Part shown: positions 1-11,444 of the stretch, one piece after another
Layout: each line of letters starts with the position of its first letter
Position numbering within the stretch: position 1 is the first letter of the stretch
Translations under genes and position numbers: made by a program
Assembly: GCF_026745355.1 (NCBI RefSeq)
Contig: NC_079209.1
Span: 20,847,571 to 20,911,570 of the forward strand
Length of the DNA stretch: 64,000 bases
Reading direction: 5' to 3'
From: Beta vulgaris subsp. vulgaris
Lineage: Eukaryota > Streptophyta > Magnoliopsida > Caryophyllales > Amaranthaceae
The notes under the pieces: model-generated
What the model was told of the DNA's origin: nothing
Seen by the model: the letters and a program-made list of their open reading frames with translations, nothing else
Database searches by the model: none

Positions 1-100
1 TTCTCTTCAAATTCATTGTTCCTCTTCAATTAAACTCCAAATCACCACTTTTCCAAAGCACACCCTTTCATTCCCCTTAAAAACCGCCCAACTTACCAAA

Positions 101-2403
101 ATGGTAAACCAAAAATCTTCTCATCCACACCCAACAAAAATCCGAAAAACCCTCTCCTTCTTCAACCTCCATAGAATCTCCAACTCCCATGGATATTTAT
201 CCAACTCCTCCCAAAAGAATCTTAAGGAAATGAAAGCAAAGTGAGGAATTGTCTCAGATGGAGATTGAAGATTAACATGCATCATTTGAGGGGGAATCTG
301 TTGTTCCCATCAGAGGAACAACCAAGAAAGTGAAGGTTTCTTCAAGCTCCTCGAAGAAATCCGATAAAGACCGGTATGTTCTTGGTTTATGCATTGATTT
401 TAGTTTTTGTAGGCGTGTTAATTTCAAATAATTGCTTGATATTGTGAAATTTTAAGGTTGAGCAAATCTTTTTGAAAATTGCTGGGCAATCCCTAATTCC
501 CAAAGCAATGGATGATTTTGTGCTAGTTTTAAGGCAGATGATGTTGGAAACTATACGGCTAAGGTTAGGGGAACTAACATTGAGTTTAATGTTGAATCTT
601 TGGGGAAATTGTTTGGAGTTCCTGTGAAGGGAACGTATGTTTATTTTAAGAAACAGAGGGGGTCGTATCCGTTTTCTGATATTTCGTTTGATGAATTGAT
701 TGAAAAATATGGTGGAAAACATGGGGTGACTTTCGTAGACCATAACCTCCTATCTCCCTTTCACAAAGTTCTTTTCCATATCCTCAAGAAAGTTGTTTTA
801 TCCCGTTTATTTAAATGTGCTCAAGTTAGCATGTTAGACCTCATCTACATACATTGCCTTGCCTCTAAAAAGCCCATTAAATTTCCTTCCATAATGATTC
901 AACATTTGAGTCATTGCATCGAAAATTGTTTTGTGGTTGGTTATGGTGCTTTAGTTACAAAAATCTTAATTAAATTTAAGGTTGATCTTACAGGTTTATC
1001 CTCCATCGGCATTTCAATGGGAAATATGCTAAATTCAAAGGCTTTGAATAACTTGAAGGAAAATTTGACGATAGAGGTCTCAACTTTGGGTGATAATTTT
1101 TAAAAGGTATGAACTATTGATTAACCTGTGTCGATCCCAACTTTAGGGGGTATTAACTTTTAGCGCGCCTTAGTGACTTGAAACTAGCTTAATAGGTCAT
1201 AACTTGTAAAACATGGGTCACACCAGAAGGGTTAATTGAGGGAGGGAAGTGGGAACTAGGTGAGATTTAAAAAAAATCATCGGTTTTAAGTCACCGAGGC
1301 CCGCTAAAAGTTAAGACCCCCTAAAGTTGGGACCTAAACAGGTTAATCAATAGTTCAAACCTTTTAAAAATTAGCGCCCAAAGTTCAGACCTCTATTGTC
1401 AATTTTTCCTAACTTGAAAGTAAGTGTTTGGATGGAATTGTGACTCGAGGCCGAGTCAATGTGGTTGATGATGCGGAGGAGGATGAAGAGTTTGTTGTTC
1501 CCATCTCTAAGGAACAGAATGATGGTGATGGTGAAGATGATGAAACCGGCAAAGAAGAAGAAAGAACAAAAGATGAAAAAAATTGGACAAGAAAAAATTG
1601 AAAAAGAAAAAGGAAAAGGGGAGATGGCGATTTCACCGGAAGAAATGGAGAAAAAGAAACCACCGGCTCCTAAAACTCCTCGCGCAAGTAAAAGGGTTCG
1701 AAATATGAAGGTGTTGAGTTCACCTATCTTTGTGTTTGGTGATAATGATGATGATGATGATGAGTCCGTTTTGATTACGGAGGAAGACTTTTCTGGTTAT
1801 GTTTCTCCCTCAAGTGCGCCCTCTCCTGTTCCCATGGAGACTACCACATATAATGCTTCTCCTACTTTTCCCTCTCCACAAAAATCCCAACCTCCTCCTA
1901 CCTCCATAAAATCCACCTCTTCTGTTCCCAAGGAAAAGGAACCAGTTGTTGTTCCCAACACAAAGGAACAACCTGCTGTTCCTAATCCTAATGAACCCTC
2001 TATTATTCTAACCCATATTTTCCCTCCTCTTCCTCACAAAATCCCACTATCTAATCTACCTATACACTTGAACATGCTAAAAGGTTGGACCACTTGTTCA
2101 CCCTAGTTATCGCGTAATCCGAGGCTATGATCGAGTTTGCGGGTGAAGCTAAGGATGTGAATGGTTTGGTTAAACGATTATCAGACAAAGTAGATATTGC
2201 TTTCAAGGGTCATTAAGTTATCTTTGTCCAACTACATGCTATGACCACAACTATTACATAGCTTAACAAGAATGTTACGAATTTGGAATCTACCATGTCA
2301 AAGCTTCTTTAAAAAATAGAGAGCAATGATTCGGAGGTGATGAAGAAATTGAAAGATGTTGTGGAAGAAGTTGTTCAAATTCCCTCCTCTCCTAAGCCTT
2401 AAA
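101..2403 (+). pseudogene. Decayed env-like / plant-transposon-type ORF
   Basis: A reading frame opens with MVNQKSSHPHP at 101 and stops at 242-244. A longer piece at 600-1057 reads GKLFGVPVKGTYVYF at its start and PFHKVLFHILKK in the middle, which resembles proteins annotated in plants as 'putative plant transposon protein' or the env-like ORF of SIRE elements. After the MITE the frame resumes near 1435 as a strongly acidic tract (many E/D, about 1459-1600), shifts frame, and continues as a Lys/Pro/Ser-rich region to 2106. Further pieces at 2126-2403 look like a coiled-coil end closing with SSPKP before a TAA. I see no signal peptide or transmembrane segment. Several frameshifts and stops make it a pseudogene; a function in envelope formation is not supported by the sequence. 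Confidence 0.55.
1058..1409. mobile_element. Mutator-type foldback MITE with 9-bp TSD
   Basis: The two ends are long inverted repeats of roughly 115-125 bp: the left arm from GGAAAATTTGACGATAG and the reverse complement of the right arm from GGAAAAATTGACAATAG, both continuing through AGGTCT, AACTTTGGG, TTTTTAAAAGG and AACTATTGATTAACCTG. The centre is about 100 bp. It is flanked by a perfect 9-bp direct repeat TAACTTGAA at 1049-1057 and 1410-1418, the TSD length expected for Mutator-like elements. It carries no ORF of its own and interrupts the env-like ORF. Confidence 0.88.
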
Positions 2404-2890
2404 CACTAATCTCATTTTTTGTTTGTGTTTTAGTTTATTTTAGGGAACATTACTCTTTTATTTTGTCATTTCTTCTCTTTCGGTGCTATTAAGGAACTAT
2501 ATTAATTTGATAATCTTAAGTGTAAACCTTATGTGCATGTGTGCGTCTTTTGAATGGTAATATTCCTGGATTGCAGTTTTCAGAGTTGAATGCATTATTT
2601 ACTTATACTAACCAAATGCTCCTAACAACTTTGGTGGTGTGATGAGTTTGTATAGATGAAATTCTTCTTTTCGAAATCACGGGATATTGTTTTTTAAGAT
2701 GCCAAAGGGGGAAAGTGAAAGGCAGTAAGAGTAAATTATAAATTTTTAATGGCAGTGAACCTTTTGTTTAAGTTTACATATAAAATAGAAGTCGAATATA
2801 AAATTTAGTTTAACTTGGTTGAGTAAATTTTATCTGACTAATTTCAATTATATATAGTATATATTTTATGAAGTATGCCTTTTGCTGCCA
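2404..2890 (+). other. Non-coding 3' region of the Copia remnant
   Basis: AT-rich sequence between the env-like stop and the polypurine tract. No coding frame, tRNA or further inserted element is recognisable. Confidence 0.5.
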
Positions 2891-2909
2891 TCTTCAAAAA
2901 GGGGGAAAT
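2891..2909 (+). other. Polypurine tract of the Copia remnant
   Basis: TCTTCAAAAAGGGGGAAAT lies directly before the LTR start TGTTGACG at 2910. Its purine run AAAAAGGGGGAAA is the typical plus-strand priming site of plant Copia elements. Confidence 0.75.
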
Positions 2910-3588
2910 TGTTGACGCTAAGTTTTGAAGATGACTTAACCACAAAAGACATAGTTGTATTATTTTATGTGTGATGTTGCTAGGTTATTCATTCGAGAAC
3001 AAAGAGAGTTTACTTAAATAAAATCTTATCTTTCCTATTTTAAATAACACGGTTTTATTTCTTAAATCAAAGCTGATTTGCTTTTTGGGGATATTTAAAA
3101 TAAGTGGAAAATATATTTTTCCTAAGTTGGGTTACTTTTAAATTGTTTAATTATTCCCCAAGTAACCAATAATCGCGTAATTAGCATTGTTTCATGCTCT
3201 AAGTGATTTAGTGGGTTAGTGGGTTAGCTTCTTAGTTCCCAAGTATAGTTAATTAGTGGAGATTATGGGGTTAGTAGATTAATTAGTGGAAAATTAATTC
3301 ATGGCTATTTACTATAAATAGGCGCCTAATCCCAAGATTAATTTGTGTCTGACTTTTGGTAGTCACACCAATGTGTGTCTGACGTAGCTTGAAATCCTAA
3401 GTTGTCTAAGTGTCAGTCTTGTGTTCCCAAGAGAATTCATACTTACGATCACATTTTTTATGGAGATGTTTATGCACAACTTTACTTGAATTTAAATGAA
3501 AACATATTTTTTGCCAGTGATTGCAATTCTTGCCTGTTATTACCCTGTCAAATTGTCATTATTATGTGTCGTTCCTAAAATCGCGTCT
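2910..3588 (+). repeat. Start of 3' LTR of the Copia remnant (interrupted)
   Basis: It begins TGTTGACG right after the polypurine tract and carries a TATA box. At 3588 it is broken by Athila-1; the sequence after 15786 should be its continuation, but I cannot locate its terminal CA because no second LTR is in the window. Bases 3584-3588 (CGTCT) are the left TSD of Athila-1. Confidence 0.65.
3311..3321 (+). promoter_or_regulatory. Putative LTR TATA box
   Basis: ACTATAAATAG lies about 400 bp into the LTR, the position and context of a U3/R promoter. This is an inference from motif and place only. Confidence 0.5.
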
Positions 3589-5039
3589 TGATAAGTCGGT
3601 TTTTAGTTGCATATAGGTAGGTATTAAGTCTCATTTTCATGAAGATTTTAGTGCATATTAGGTCTAATCGCATGATTTGGGCACTATTTTAATTTGAACC
3701 ATTGTGTTATTTCGAGATACTTTCGGGTCTTTCATGTGATTTTCAGGTTATTGAGGCCGATTGTGACTAGGAGGAGCTAATATGGTTCGTAGATGGTTTA
3801 GATGGCGGTTTCCGGATGCGGGAAGATGAGTTTGAGTGCTTTTGGAGTTGAAGGAATGACAATATCAAAGGTTACTCTCTTTGCGGGACCAAGGTGCACG
3901 CCCAAGCAGGATTTCGCTTGCCCACGCACCAAGGCGCACGCCCAAGCAGGATCACGCTTGCCCACGCACCAAGGCGCACTCCCAAGCACGGCCAAGGAAC
4001 TTCTTACTCTCCCGTGCACGGTCGTGCACGCCCGTGCAGCTTTTTGCTCGACCGTGCACGCTATTGTCCGGTTAATCTCGCAACTTTTAATTATTTTTTT
4101 TCGTTTATGTAAGCGATATTAAGTTTTATTAAACATACTTTTTGGTACTTTTCATTATTAGAGAATAGACTATTACTTTTTAGAGAGCTTTTTGAGAGGA
4201 AACTCCATTATTGAACCTTGAATTCTACAAGTTTGATTCATTCAAGTAAAGACTAAGTTTTTCTAATCTCTTCTTTTCCTTTACTATTATTATGTCTTTC
4301 TATTTATTTATTATTTGCTTTTTTATTTCAATAATGAGTGAGTAGTTTTATAATCTAGGGTTAAGTTGAACCCTAACAATGATTAATGCATGAATCCCTC
4401 CCATAATCCCAATTTGATGTGATTAATTATTCTAGCTTGATTGAATTGTGTTTATTTTCGTTATCATACTAGGGATAGATGATTTTGAGTTGATTCCTTA
4501 TGTATTGTTTTCAATGGGAATTGAATCTAGACGAATTTGTTGATTCAATCAAGAGTATGAATATCTCTTTGGGAGTAAGTAGATAGGATTGCTAGGAATT
4601 TATTTGTGATGCCATGTTAAATGTCTCTTTCTTGCATATGATTCCATGGGAATAGGTTTGATTGCTTGTTTAGAATAGCCATTGGTACTCGGGAGAGATC
4701 TTTGGTAGTTATAGAGTGCATTACTCCTTTTGAATCATTGATTATGTTTATTGGGATGTAAATTATTCATGTATTGTTCATGCTAGCGGGGATACTTAAT
4801 TCTAGATGTGTTTATTGATTGATTATACCTTGTGTGTTCTTAGTAGTTATAGTAGTTTAGCATTATTATTAGTTCAACACCCTTTTCATCATTGTTTGTC
4901 ACTTGCTTAGTTAACTTGAGTCAAGATTTCTAGTGTTTGATATTATTTGTCCCCGTGGATTCGACCTTGACTTGCCCTGCTACATAATTAGGAGGTTAGT
5001 TAGGAAATTACTTTTGTTACGTGCGCGACATGCCTATCA
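3589..5039 (+). repeat. Athila-1 5' LTR (1451 bp)
   Basis: Bounded by TGATAAGTCG and CCTATCA; it matches 14244-15781 over nearly all its length. The main difference is the size of an internal GC-rich tandem array. It contains no coding sequence. Confidence 0.93.
3893..4070 (+). repeat. GC-rich 40-bp tandem repeats in the Athila-1 5' LTR
   Basis: Units start at 3893, 3933 and 3973 (period 40) and share GCACGCCCAAGCAGGAT and CGCTTGCCCACGCACCAA. Each unit holds the short inverted pair CAAGC/GCTTG. The array passes into CCGTGCACG-type words up to about 4070. The open frames across it come from repeat composition and are not genes. Confidence 0.85.
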
Positions 5040-5044
5040 AATTT

Positions 5045-5062
5045 TGACGATCTTGCCGGGAA
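5045..5062 (+). other. Degenerate primer-binding site (tRNA-Asp type)
   Basis: TGACGATCTTGCCGGGAA lies 5 bp after the LTR end. It matches the Athila-type site TGGCGCCGTTGCCGGGGA (intact at 29640-29657) at 13 of 18 positions, so it has decayed. Confidence 0.75.
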
Positions 5063-5173
5063 CTAGCGGTATTAGATTAGTTTATCTTTGATTTATCTAG
5101 CTAAACATATTTTTGTTCGATTATTGTTACTCTATTGGTTGTTTGATCTCTTTTCTTTCAGTCTTTTTGTTGC

Positions 5174-6530
5174 ATGCTCACTCATAGCAAGGGTTCACAA
5201 CATCTAATTACTCTTGATCGCGAGATCGAAGCTACCACAAGGAGATTAGGAGGTCAAAGAAGAAAACAACAACAAGAATCAACAATGGGAGACGAAGCAC
5301 CACCAAAGTCTCTAAGGGAATATGTTATGCCCGATGAGACCACCACCACCATTACCTGACCAACAACTACTACACATTTCGAGCTCAAGCCACAGTTCAT
5401 CTCACAGGACTCATATATGGGAACACCCAAATAGAGCCATACTGATCATTTGGCTAACGTCTTAGAAAAGTGCAATACTTTGAAATTAACAAATGTTTCT
5501 GATGATTTGATTCGATATTGTGCTTTTCCTTTTTCTCTCAGGGACGAAGCAAAAGAATGGTTTAAAGAAGAAGAAGTGAGGAAGATTGCCACATGGCCAG
5601 AACTGAAAAAGGCCTTTCTTTACAAGTTCTTCCCTCTTTGAGAACTTCCAAGTTCAGAAATGAGATATCTGGTTTTTAACAACATGAATTGGAGTCTCTC
5701 TATGAATCATGGAAGAGATACAGGGCTTTGCAAAGGCAGTGTCCACGCCATGGCATTGCTGAGTGGCTATTGATTCAAACATTTTACAATGGTCTGAAGC
5801 TTGAAGTTCGAAGTTCTATTGATGTTGCATCTGGTGGTACTTTCATGGCCAAAACTCCAGAAGCTGCAAAGACGTTGTTGGATGATATGGCTGCCAACAA
5901 TTACTTGAATGACTGGAGTGTGTCTCGTGGAGCCCCTAAAAAGGGAGGTAAGTATGAGGTTGATGCTATTGCTACTTTAACTAACATTGTGCAAGTTTTG
6001 GCAGCTAAAGTTGATCAGTTGAGTAGTGGGTCAATAACACATGTTTGTGAGATTTGTGAAGTGCAAGGTCATTCGTTTAATGAGTGTCAATACAATACTA
6101 TGGGAGCGGTAACTAAGCAAGCTAATGCCCTCCAAACACAAACAAAAGACCACAAAACAACCCATACTCAAACACATATAACCCAGGTTGGAAGAATCAC
6201 CTGAATTTCTCTTACAAAAATAACCAACCTCAACCTCCACACACCAACTACTCCCAACCACCTGGTTTCCAACAAAGGCCACCATTCAACTCTTCATCAT
6301 CCTCCTCTCAACCCAACCTTGAAACTATCATGGAGAATTCATCTTTTTCTCAGGCAAAACAAGTTGAATATCAAGCCAAGAAAAATGAATTCTCAACAAC
6401 TCTCTCCAACAAATCACGCTCTAATAAATTGATGGAGAATACAATGACCCAACTTACCCAACAAATAGCACCTCTCTAAACTTCAGGCCAACTTCCTGGG
6501 CAAACTGAACCAAATCCAAGGGCATATCAT
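5174..6530 (+). pseudogene. gag: Athila-1 gag (broken)
   Basis: Homologous along its length to the open gag of the second Athila copy in this window. It begins MLTHSKGSQHL, includes the capsid-like motif AFPFSLRDEAKEWF (about 5521-5562) and a CCHC zinc knuckle CEICEVQGHSFNEC (about 6049-6090), then a Gln/Asn/Pro-rich tail. The reading frame is interrupted by stops near 5357 and 5430, a frameshift near 5640-5690, and a stop at 6202. The family role is the structural capsid/nucleocapsid protein that packages element RNA. The 5174 start is chosen because it aligns with the intact copy's start. Confidence 0.88.
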
Positions 6531-6539
6531 GCTATTTCA

Positions 6540-7479
6540 TTGAGGAGCGGTAAAGAATTGCAAGAGCCTACAAGGAGGGTAACTGAACAAAAAAACTGCA
6601 AAAGAGGTTATAGAGTTGAGAGAAGTTCAAGGAAGACGGTTTGGAAGATGAAGCTAAGAAGACTGAGAAGCAGGAACGCACTATCATTCCTATTGAACCA
6701 TACAAGCCACCTGTTCCATTCCCTCAAAGATTAGCACAGGCAAAACTTGAAAAGAAATATGGGAAGTTCCTTGATATCTTGAAGAAGCTACACATCAACA
6801 TCCCTTTCTTGGATGCCATATCTGAAATGCCTTCCTCTGCTAAGATTGAAAGACATGCTCTCTAACAAAAGAAAAATTGAAGAGAATGTCACTATTTCAC
6901 TAACAGCCGAGTGTAGTGCTATTTTGCAGAATAAGCTTCCAGAAAAGCTAGGAGATATATGCAGTTATTCTATTCTTGTCAAACTTGGAGACATTGCTAT
7001 CAAGAATGCTTTGTGATCTTGGGGCTAGTGTTAGTCTCATGCCTTTATCTATCTATAAGCAACTCAACATGGACAAACTAAAACCCACACGCATCTCTTT
7101 CCATCTAGCTGAAAGAACAGTAAAGTTTCCACTTGGTATCCTTGAAGATGTTCCTCTTCGAGTGGGTAAATTCTTTATTCCCTGTGATTTTGTTGTTATG
7201 GAGATGAACGAAGATGCACAAGTTCCCATCATCCTTGGGAGACCCTTTTTGGCCACTACTGGAGCCATTATTGACATGAAAACGGGTAAGATCACCTTTG
7301 AAGTAGGTGATGAGAAGATGGAGTACACACTCACAAACTCCATGACTTCTCCTTCTATGGGAGAAATTGTTTATAGAGTGGATGCTCTTGATGAGGTGAT
7401 AGAAGTCAATGCCTTCAGTTTGCAACTTGATGATTCATTACAAACGGTCTTGATGGGTAGTGCTGATGAGGAAGATTAG
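6540..7479 (+). pseudogene. Athila-1 gag-pol linker and aspartic protease (broken)
   Basis: Three frames read on into each other (6641-6865, then about 6850-7014, then 6976-7479): a linker with PPVPFPQRLAQAKLEKKYGK, then the retropepsin region with the active-site block CDLGASVSLMPLSIYK and the flap/late block VPIILGRPFLATTGA. The frame changes twice near 6850 and 7000. The family role is cleavage of the gag-pol polyprotein. An Asp-Leu-Gly-Ala-Ser active site is normal for Athila. The last segment shares its frame with the RT that follows, with in-frame stops between them. Confidence 0.88.
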
Positions 7480-9303
7480 GAGACTAAGGAATACAAGCGA
7501 ATTCTAGGGGAGACATGAGTCATTGAATCTGAAAAGTCTCTCAAAGAGTTTTTGAGCTCGGAGGAAACTAAGGAGAGTACTACGCCTCTTAAGGTAGAAC
7601 TAAAACTTCTCCCCTCTACTTTGTAATATGTATTCATAGGTCCCAATGATATCTACCCTATTATTGTTAATGCTGAGCTTGATGACATTCAAATTGAAAA
7701 ACTACTTGTTGTTTTAAGGAAATATAAGAATGTCATTGGAATCATTCTTGAGGACGAGCATGCTTCTTTTATTGAATCTCAACGAAGACTTAATCCAATA
7801 AGGATGGAAGTAGTCAAGAAAGAGGTTCTTAAATTGCTTGGCGCATGTATAATCTATCCTATCTCAAATAATAAGTGGGTTAGCCCTGTTCAAGTAGTCC
7901 CTAAGAAAGGAGGCATGACCGTTGTCAAGAATGATAAGGGTGAGCAAGTTCCCACTAGAACGGTGACAGGGTGGCACATGTGTATTGATTATAGGAGATT
8001 GAATAGGGCCACGCGAAAAGATCATTTTCCCCTCCCCTTCATTGATCAGATGTTGGAAAGGTTGGCAAAACATTCATTTTTCTATTGGTTGGATGGATAT
8101 TCCGGTTTTTTCCAAATTCCTGTTCATCCAAGTGATCAAGAAAAGACTACTTTTACATGTCCTTATAACACCTTTGCATATCGAAGGATTCCATTTGGAC
8201 TATGTAATGCTCCTGCCACGTTTCAGCTTTGCATGATGGCCATTTTCTCAAGTCTTATTGAGAACTCTATGGAAGTATTAATGGATGACTTCTCCGTCTA
8301 TGGAACATCTTTTGACGTTTGCCTTGCTAATCTACAAAAGGTGCTCCATAGATGTCAAGAAGTTAATTTGATTCTCAATTGGAAAAAATGTCATTTCATG
8401 GTGTAACATGGAGTTGTTTTGGGTCATATTGTTTCTCATCGGGGCATTGAAGTCGATAAAGCAAAGATAGAGGTCATTAAGCGTTTACCACCTCCTAACT
8501 CTGCTAAAGGAGTAAGGAGTTTTCTTGGTCATGCGGGATTTTACCGCCGCTTTATGAAACATTTTTAAAAAATTGCTCGACCTCTAACTGAGCTTTTGGC
8601 CACAGATGTCCACTTTGTGTTTACTGGTGCTTGTACTGAGACTTTTCACAGGTTAAAAGCAGCTCTTATTTCTGCTCTTATAATTCAATCGCCTGACTAG
8701 AATCTCCTTTTCGAGATTATGTGCGATGCTAGTGACTATGCAGTGGGAGCAGTCTTGGGTCAGATGGAGGATGGAAAACTTCATGCCATCTACTATACAA
8801 GAAAGACTCTTAATCTGGCCCAAATGAACTATGCCACAACTGAGAAGGAATTGTTAGCAGTGGTATATGCGATGGAGAAGTTTCGATCTTTTCTGGTGGG
8901 GTCGAAGGTGATAATTCACACTGATCATGCGACCCATAAGTATTTGATGAGAAAGAAAGATGCTAAGCCCCGCTTAACTCGATGGATCTTGTTGTTACAA
9001 GAGTTTGACTTGGAGATTCGAGATAAGAAAGGCACAAAATTTTTTGTTGCAGATCACCTTTCTCGAATTGTCGTTGATAATGAAGGTGATGCGGCTCTTC
9101 CAATTGATGATGCTTTTCCTGATGAGCAACTCCTAGCTCTAGCCACTGCGGAGATCCCATGGTATGCTGATATCGCCAACTATTTAGCTAGTGATATTAT
9201 TCCTCATGGCTATTCGTCACAACAAAAGAAGAAATTCTTTAAGGATGTTAGGAGGTACTTTTGGGATGATCCCTTCCTTTACAAGTCTTGCGCAGATGGG
9301 TGA
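7480..9303 (+). pseudogene. pol: Athila-1 reverse transcriptase - RNase H (in-frame stops)
   Basis: One continuous frame broken only by stop codons: within 7480-7630, then at about 8404, 8566, 8698 and 9301. RT blocks seen include WVSPVQVVPKKGG, MCIDYRRLNRATRKDHFPLP, IPFGLCNAPATFQ and the catalytic MDDFSVYG (the Athila form of YxDD). RNase H follows with [34 protein letters not shown] and [11 protein letters not shown]. Family role: copying element RNA to DNA and removing the RNA template. Stops in an otherwise single frame suggest decay mainly by point substitution. Confidence 0.92.
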
Positions 9304-10319
9304 TTAGTAGGTGTATTCCTGAAAATGAGGTATCTCCTATTATATCTCATTGTCATGATTTACCTTGTGGAGGCCATGCCAGTACTAATAAAACTGCAGC
9401 GAAAATTCTTCAATGTGGTTTTTATTGGCCTACTTTGTTCAAGGATGTTCATCATTATGTGCATTCCTGTCATCGCTGTCAAAGGACAAGAAATCTTTCC
9501 CGTCGGAATGAGTCCAAATGGGTGGAGGCTCTTGCTTCTCCCACTAATGATGCTCGTGTGGTTAGTAGATTCTTCAAGAAAACTATTTTTCCTCGCTTTG
9601 GAATTCCACGGGTTTTGATTAGTGATGGAGGTAAGCATTTTCTGGAGAATAAATTTGAATCTATGCTTAAGAAGTATGGTGTGCATCATAGGGTGGGACT
9701 TTCATATCATCCACAAACTAGTGGCCAAGTGGAGATTTCCAACCGTGAGATCAAAACTATTTTAGAGAAGACGGTTGCGAGAACGTGGAAAGATTGGGCT
9801 GCTAAACTTGATGATGCATTATGGGCTTACAGGACAGCATTCAAGACCCCTATAGGTACCACCCCCTATCGTCTTGTTTATGGGAAAGCATGTCATCTTC
9901 CTGTTGAGTTAGAGCATCGCGCATTCTGGGTTATTAAGAGCCTCAATTTCGCTTCTCAAACGGTGGGTGATAAGAGACTCCTTCAACTTACTAAGCTTGA
10001 TGAGCTTCATCTTGATGCATATGAGAGTTCTAGATTGTACAAGGAGAAAACTAAGAGATGGTATGACAAAGGCATTGTGCACAGAGAGTTCAAGGAAGGG
10101 GATTTGGTTCTTCTTTTTAATTCTTGTCTGAAGCTATTTCCTGGTAAACTTCGTTCGTGGTGGTCGGGTCCATTCAAAGTTTGTAAGGTTTTTCCTTATG
10201 GTTCAGTGGAGCTTTGGAATCGCCAAGATGACACTTTCAAGGTAAATGGCCACTATCGAGCTGGTAATCCTATTGCTCAGAGAGCTGATATCATACTCTT
10301 CATCCCTTCATCTCAGTAA
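9288..10319 (+). pseudogene. Athila-1 integrase, internally deleted
   Basis: The frame shifts by overlap from the RNase H segment. The N-terminal HHCC zinc region is clear ([12 protein letters not shown] and [15 protein letters not shown]). The catalytic core then resumes at [10 protein letters not shown], so the usual 30-40 residues holding the first catalytic Asp (family knowledge) are missing; the join is at about 9511-9513. The second Asp ([10 protein letters not shown]) and the Glu ([14 protein letters not shown]) are present, and the C-terminal domain has the GPF...PYG pattern ([20 protein letters not shown]). The frame is open to 10319, but a core lacking D1 cannot join DNA. Confidence 0.9.
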
Positions 10320-11444
10320 TAATTGAGGAGGTCGAGCTAATGACCTTAAAAACTAGAGCTTATTGGGAGGCAACCTGATTTTCTATCTTTTTCTTATGCT
10401 TTTCATTTTATTTTCCTTTTAGTTAATAAAAACAAACAAAAAAAATTAGAGAGAACAAGTTTTATTTGACTAATGTTAATAATCGTGTGATAGCAGCGGA
10501 GCGAAAATTTGCTCGGTCGTGCAGTTATCACAGATTGGTTGAGAGAGCACCTCGCCCAGCGCGCACACCCGAGCGACCTGCTGCATGCCCGAACAATTTT
10601 TCGCTCGACCGTGCCATCGAGACAGACACTTTGACAGCTTCTTTTGGCAGATCCGCACGCCCGAGCGAAACTGCACACGATCGAGCGACATCGAGCACTA
10701 CCGAGCAACATCCTTCTCGACCGTGCTCTTGCCAGAGACGGTTTGGGACGGATTTTGCGTAGGTCTGCACGTCCGTGCTCTTGCCACAGACCGAGAAACT
10801 TGCACGCTCGTGCGACCTGACGCCCGGCTTCATTAAACCCCTTTTCACGTTTTTTCTTTCTCTCTTTCCTCCACTCACACAAATTCGACCCTCTCTCCTT
10901 CTCTTTACTCTCTCTCACTCTACCATTTCCACAAATCATCACATCCCTCCCCCACTTTCCGGCCAACTCTGGCGCTTTTCGCCGACCGTCACTCCCTCAC
11001 CGGCGCCTCTTCGCCGACCTTCTTTTCCTCTCCCTCTTTCTTTTTCCCCTCTCTCTCACCCAAAATTCTGAAAACCCTAACTTTGAAATCACATTGGGGG
11101 TTTCATTGTGGCTCAAAATTGAGGCAATTTGGGTAGCAAGGACGCATTTCTAAGGTTTTTGGAAGTCAAGAACGGATTCATTGCGGGTATTGGACACCCA
11201 CCTCAAGTTTGGTATAATCTTTCCACTCTCTTCTTCATCTTTTAGTGTTTTTGATTTTCCTCTTTGAAATTCATTGCACTCTTTATTTGGCATTGCTTTG
11301 TGGGTTGATTACTTGCTTCCTGGCTATACGTTATCGATTTCTTGCTTAATATTAGACCTTGTTGTGTTGGTTTGTGGATTATTTGGTTGGATTTCGCTTG
11401 GGTGATTGTGTTGTGCTATTGTTGATTGTCTCTTTGTGATCATC
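10320..11444 (+). other. Spacer between pol and the env-position ORF, with GC-rich repeats
   Basis: The spacer is non-coding. From about 10495 to 10830 it holds GC-rich, repetitive words such as CGCTCGACCGTGC and CACGCCCGAGCGA, related to those in the LTR array. These give overlapping open frames on both strands that I treat as compositional. A CT-rich leader (about 10850-11060) follows, then an unremarkable AT-rich part up to the ORF start. Athila elements usually have a spliced subgenomic leader here (inference). Confidence 0.6.

Larger units (their letters stand above)
1..3588 (+). mobile_element. 3' part of a Ty1/Copia element (SIRE/Maximus-like?) with env-like region and 3' LTR
   Basis: The stretch ends in a purine-rich tract followed by TGTTGACG, the usual start of a plant LTR, and is preceded by a decayed ORF with a conserved helical N-terminal part, an acidic or Pro-rich middle and a heptad-like end. 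An extra env-position ORF between pol and the 3' LTR is characteristic of the SIRE/Maximus lineage of Copia (family knowledge), but no gag or pol is in view, so the lineage is an inference. The element begins left of the window, and its LTR is cut at 3588 by the Athila-1 insertion. Confidence 0.6.

Noticed and set aside
3893..4070. CRISPR-like array
   Set aside because: The 40-bp units are contiguous without unique spacers, and the context is a plant LTR.
3798..4122. Overlapping open frames on both strands in the Athila-1 LTR
   Set aside because: They arise from a GC-rich 40-bp tandem repeat without stop codons; no family resemblance and no independent start context.
10403..10966. 187-codon minus-strand frame and overlapping frames before the Athila env-position ORF
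   Set aside because: Antisense to the element, in GC-rich repeats and a CT-rich leader; open on several frames at once, which points to composition.
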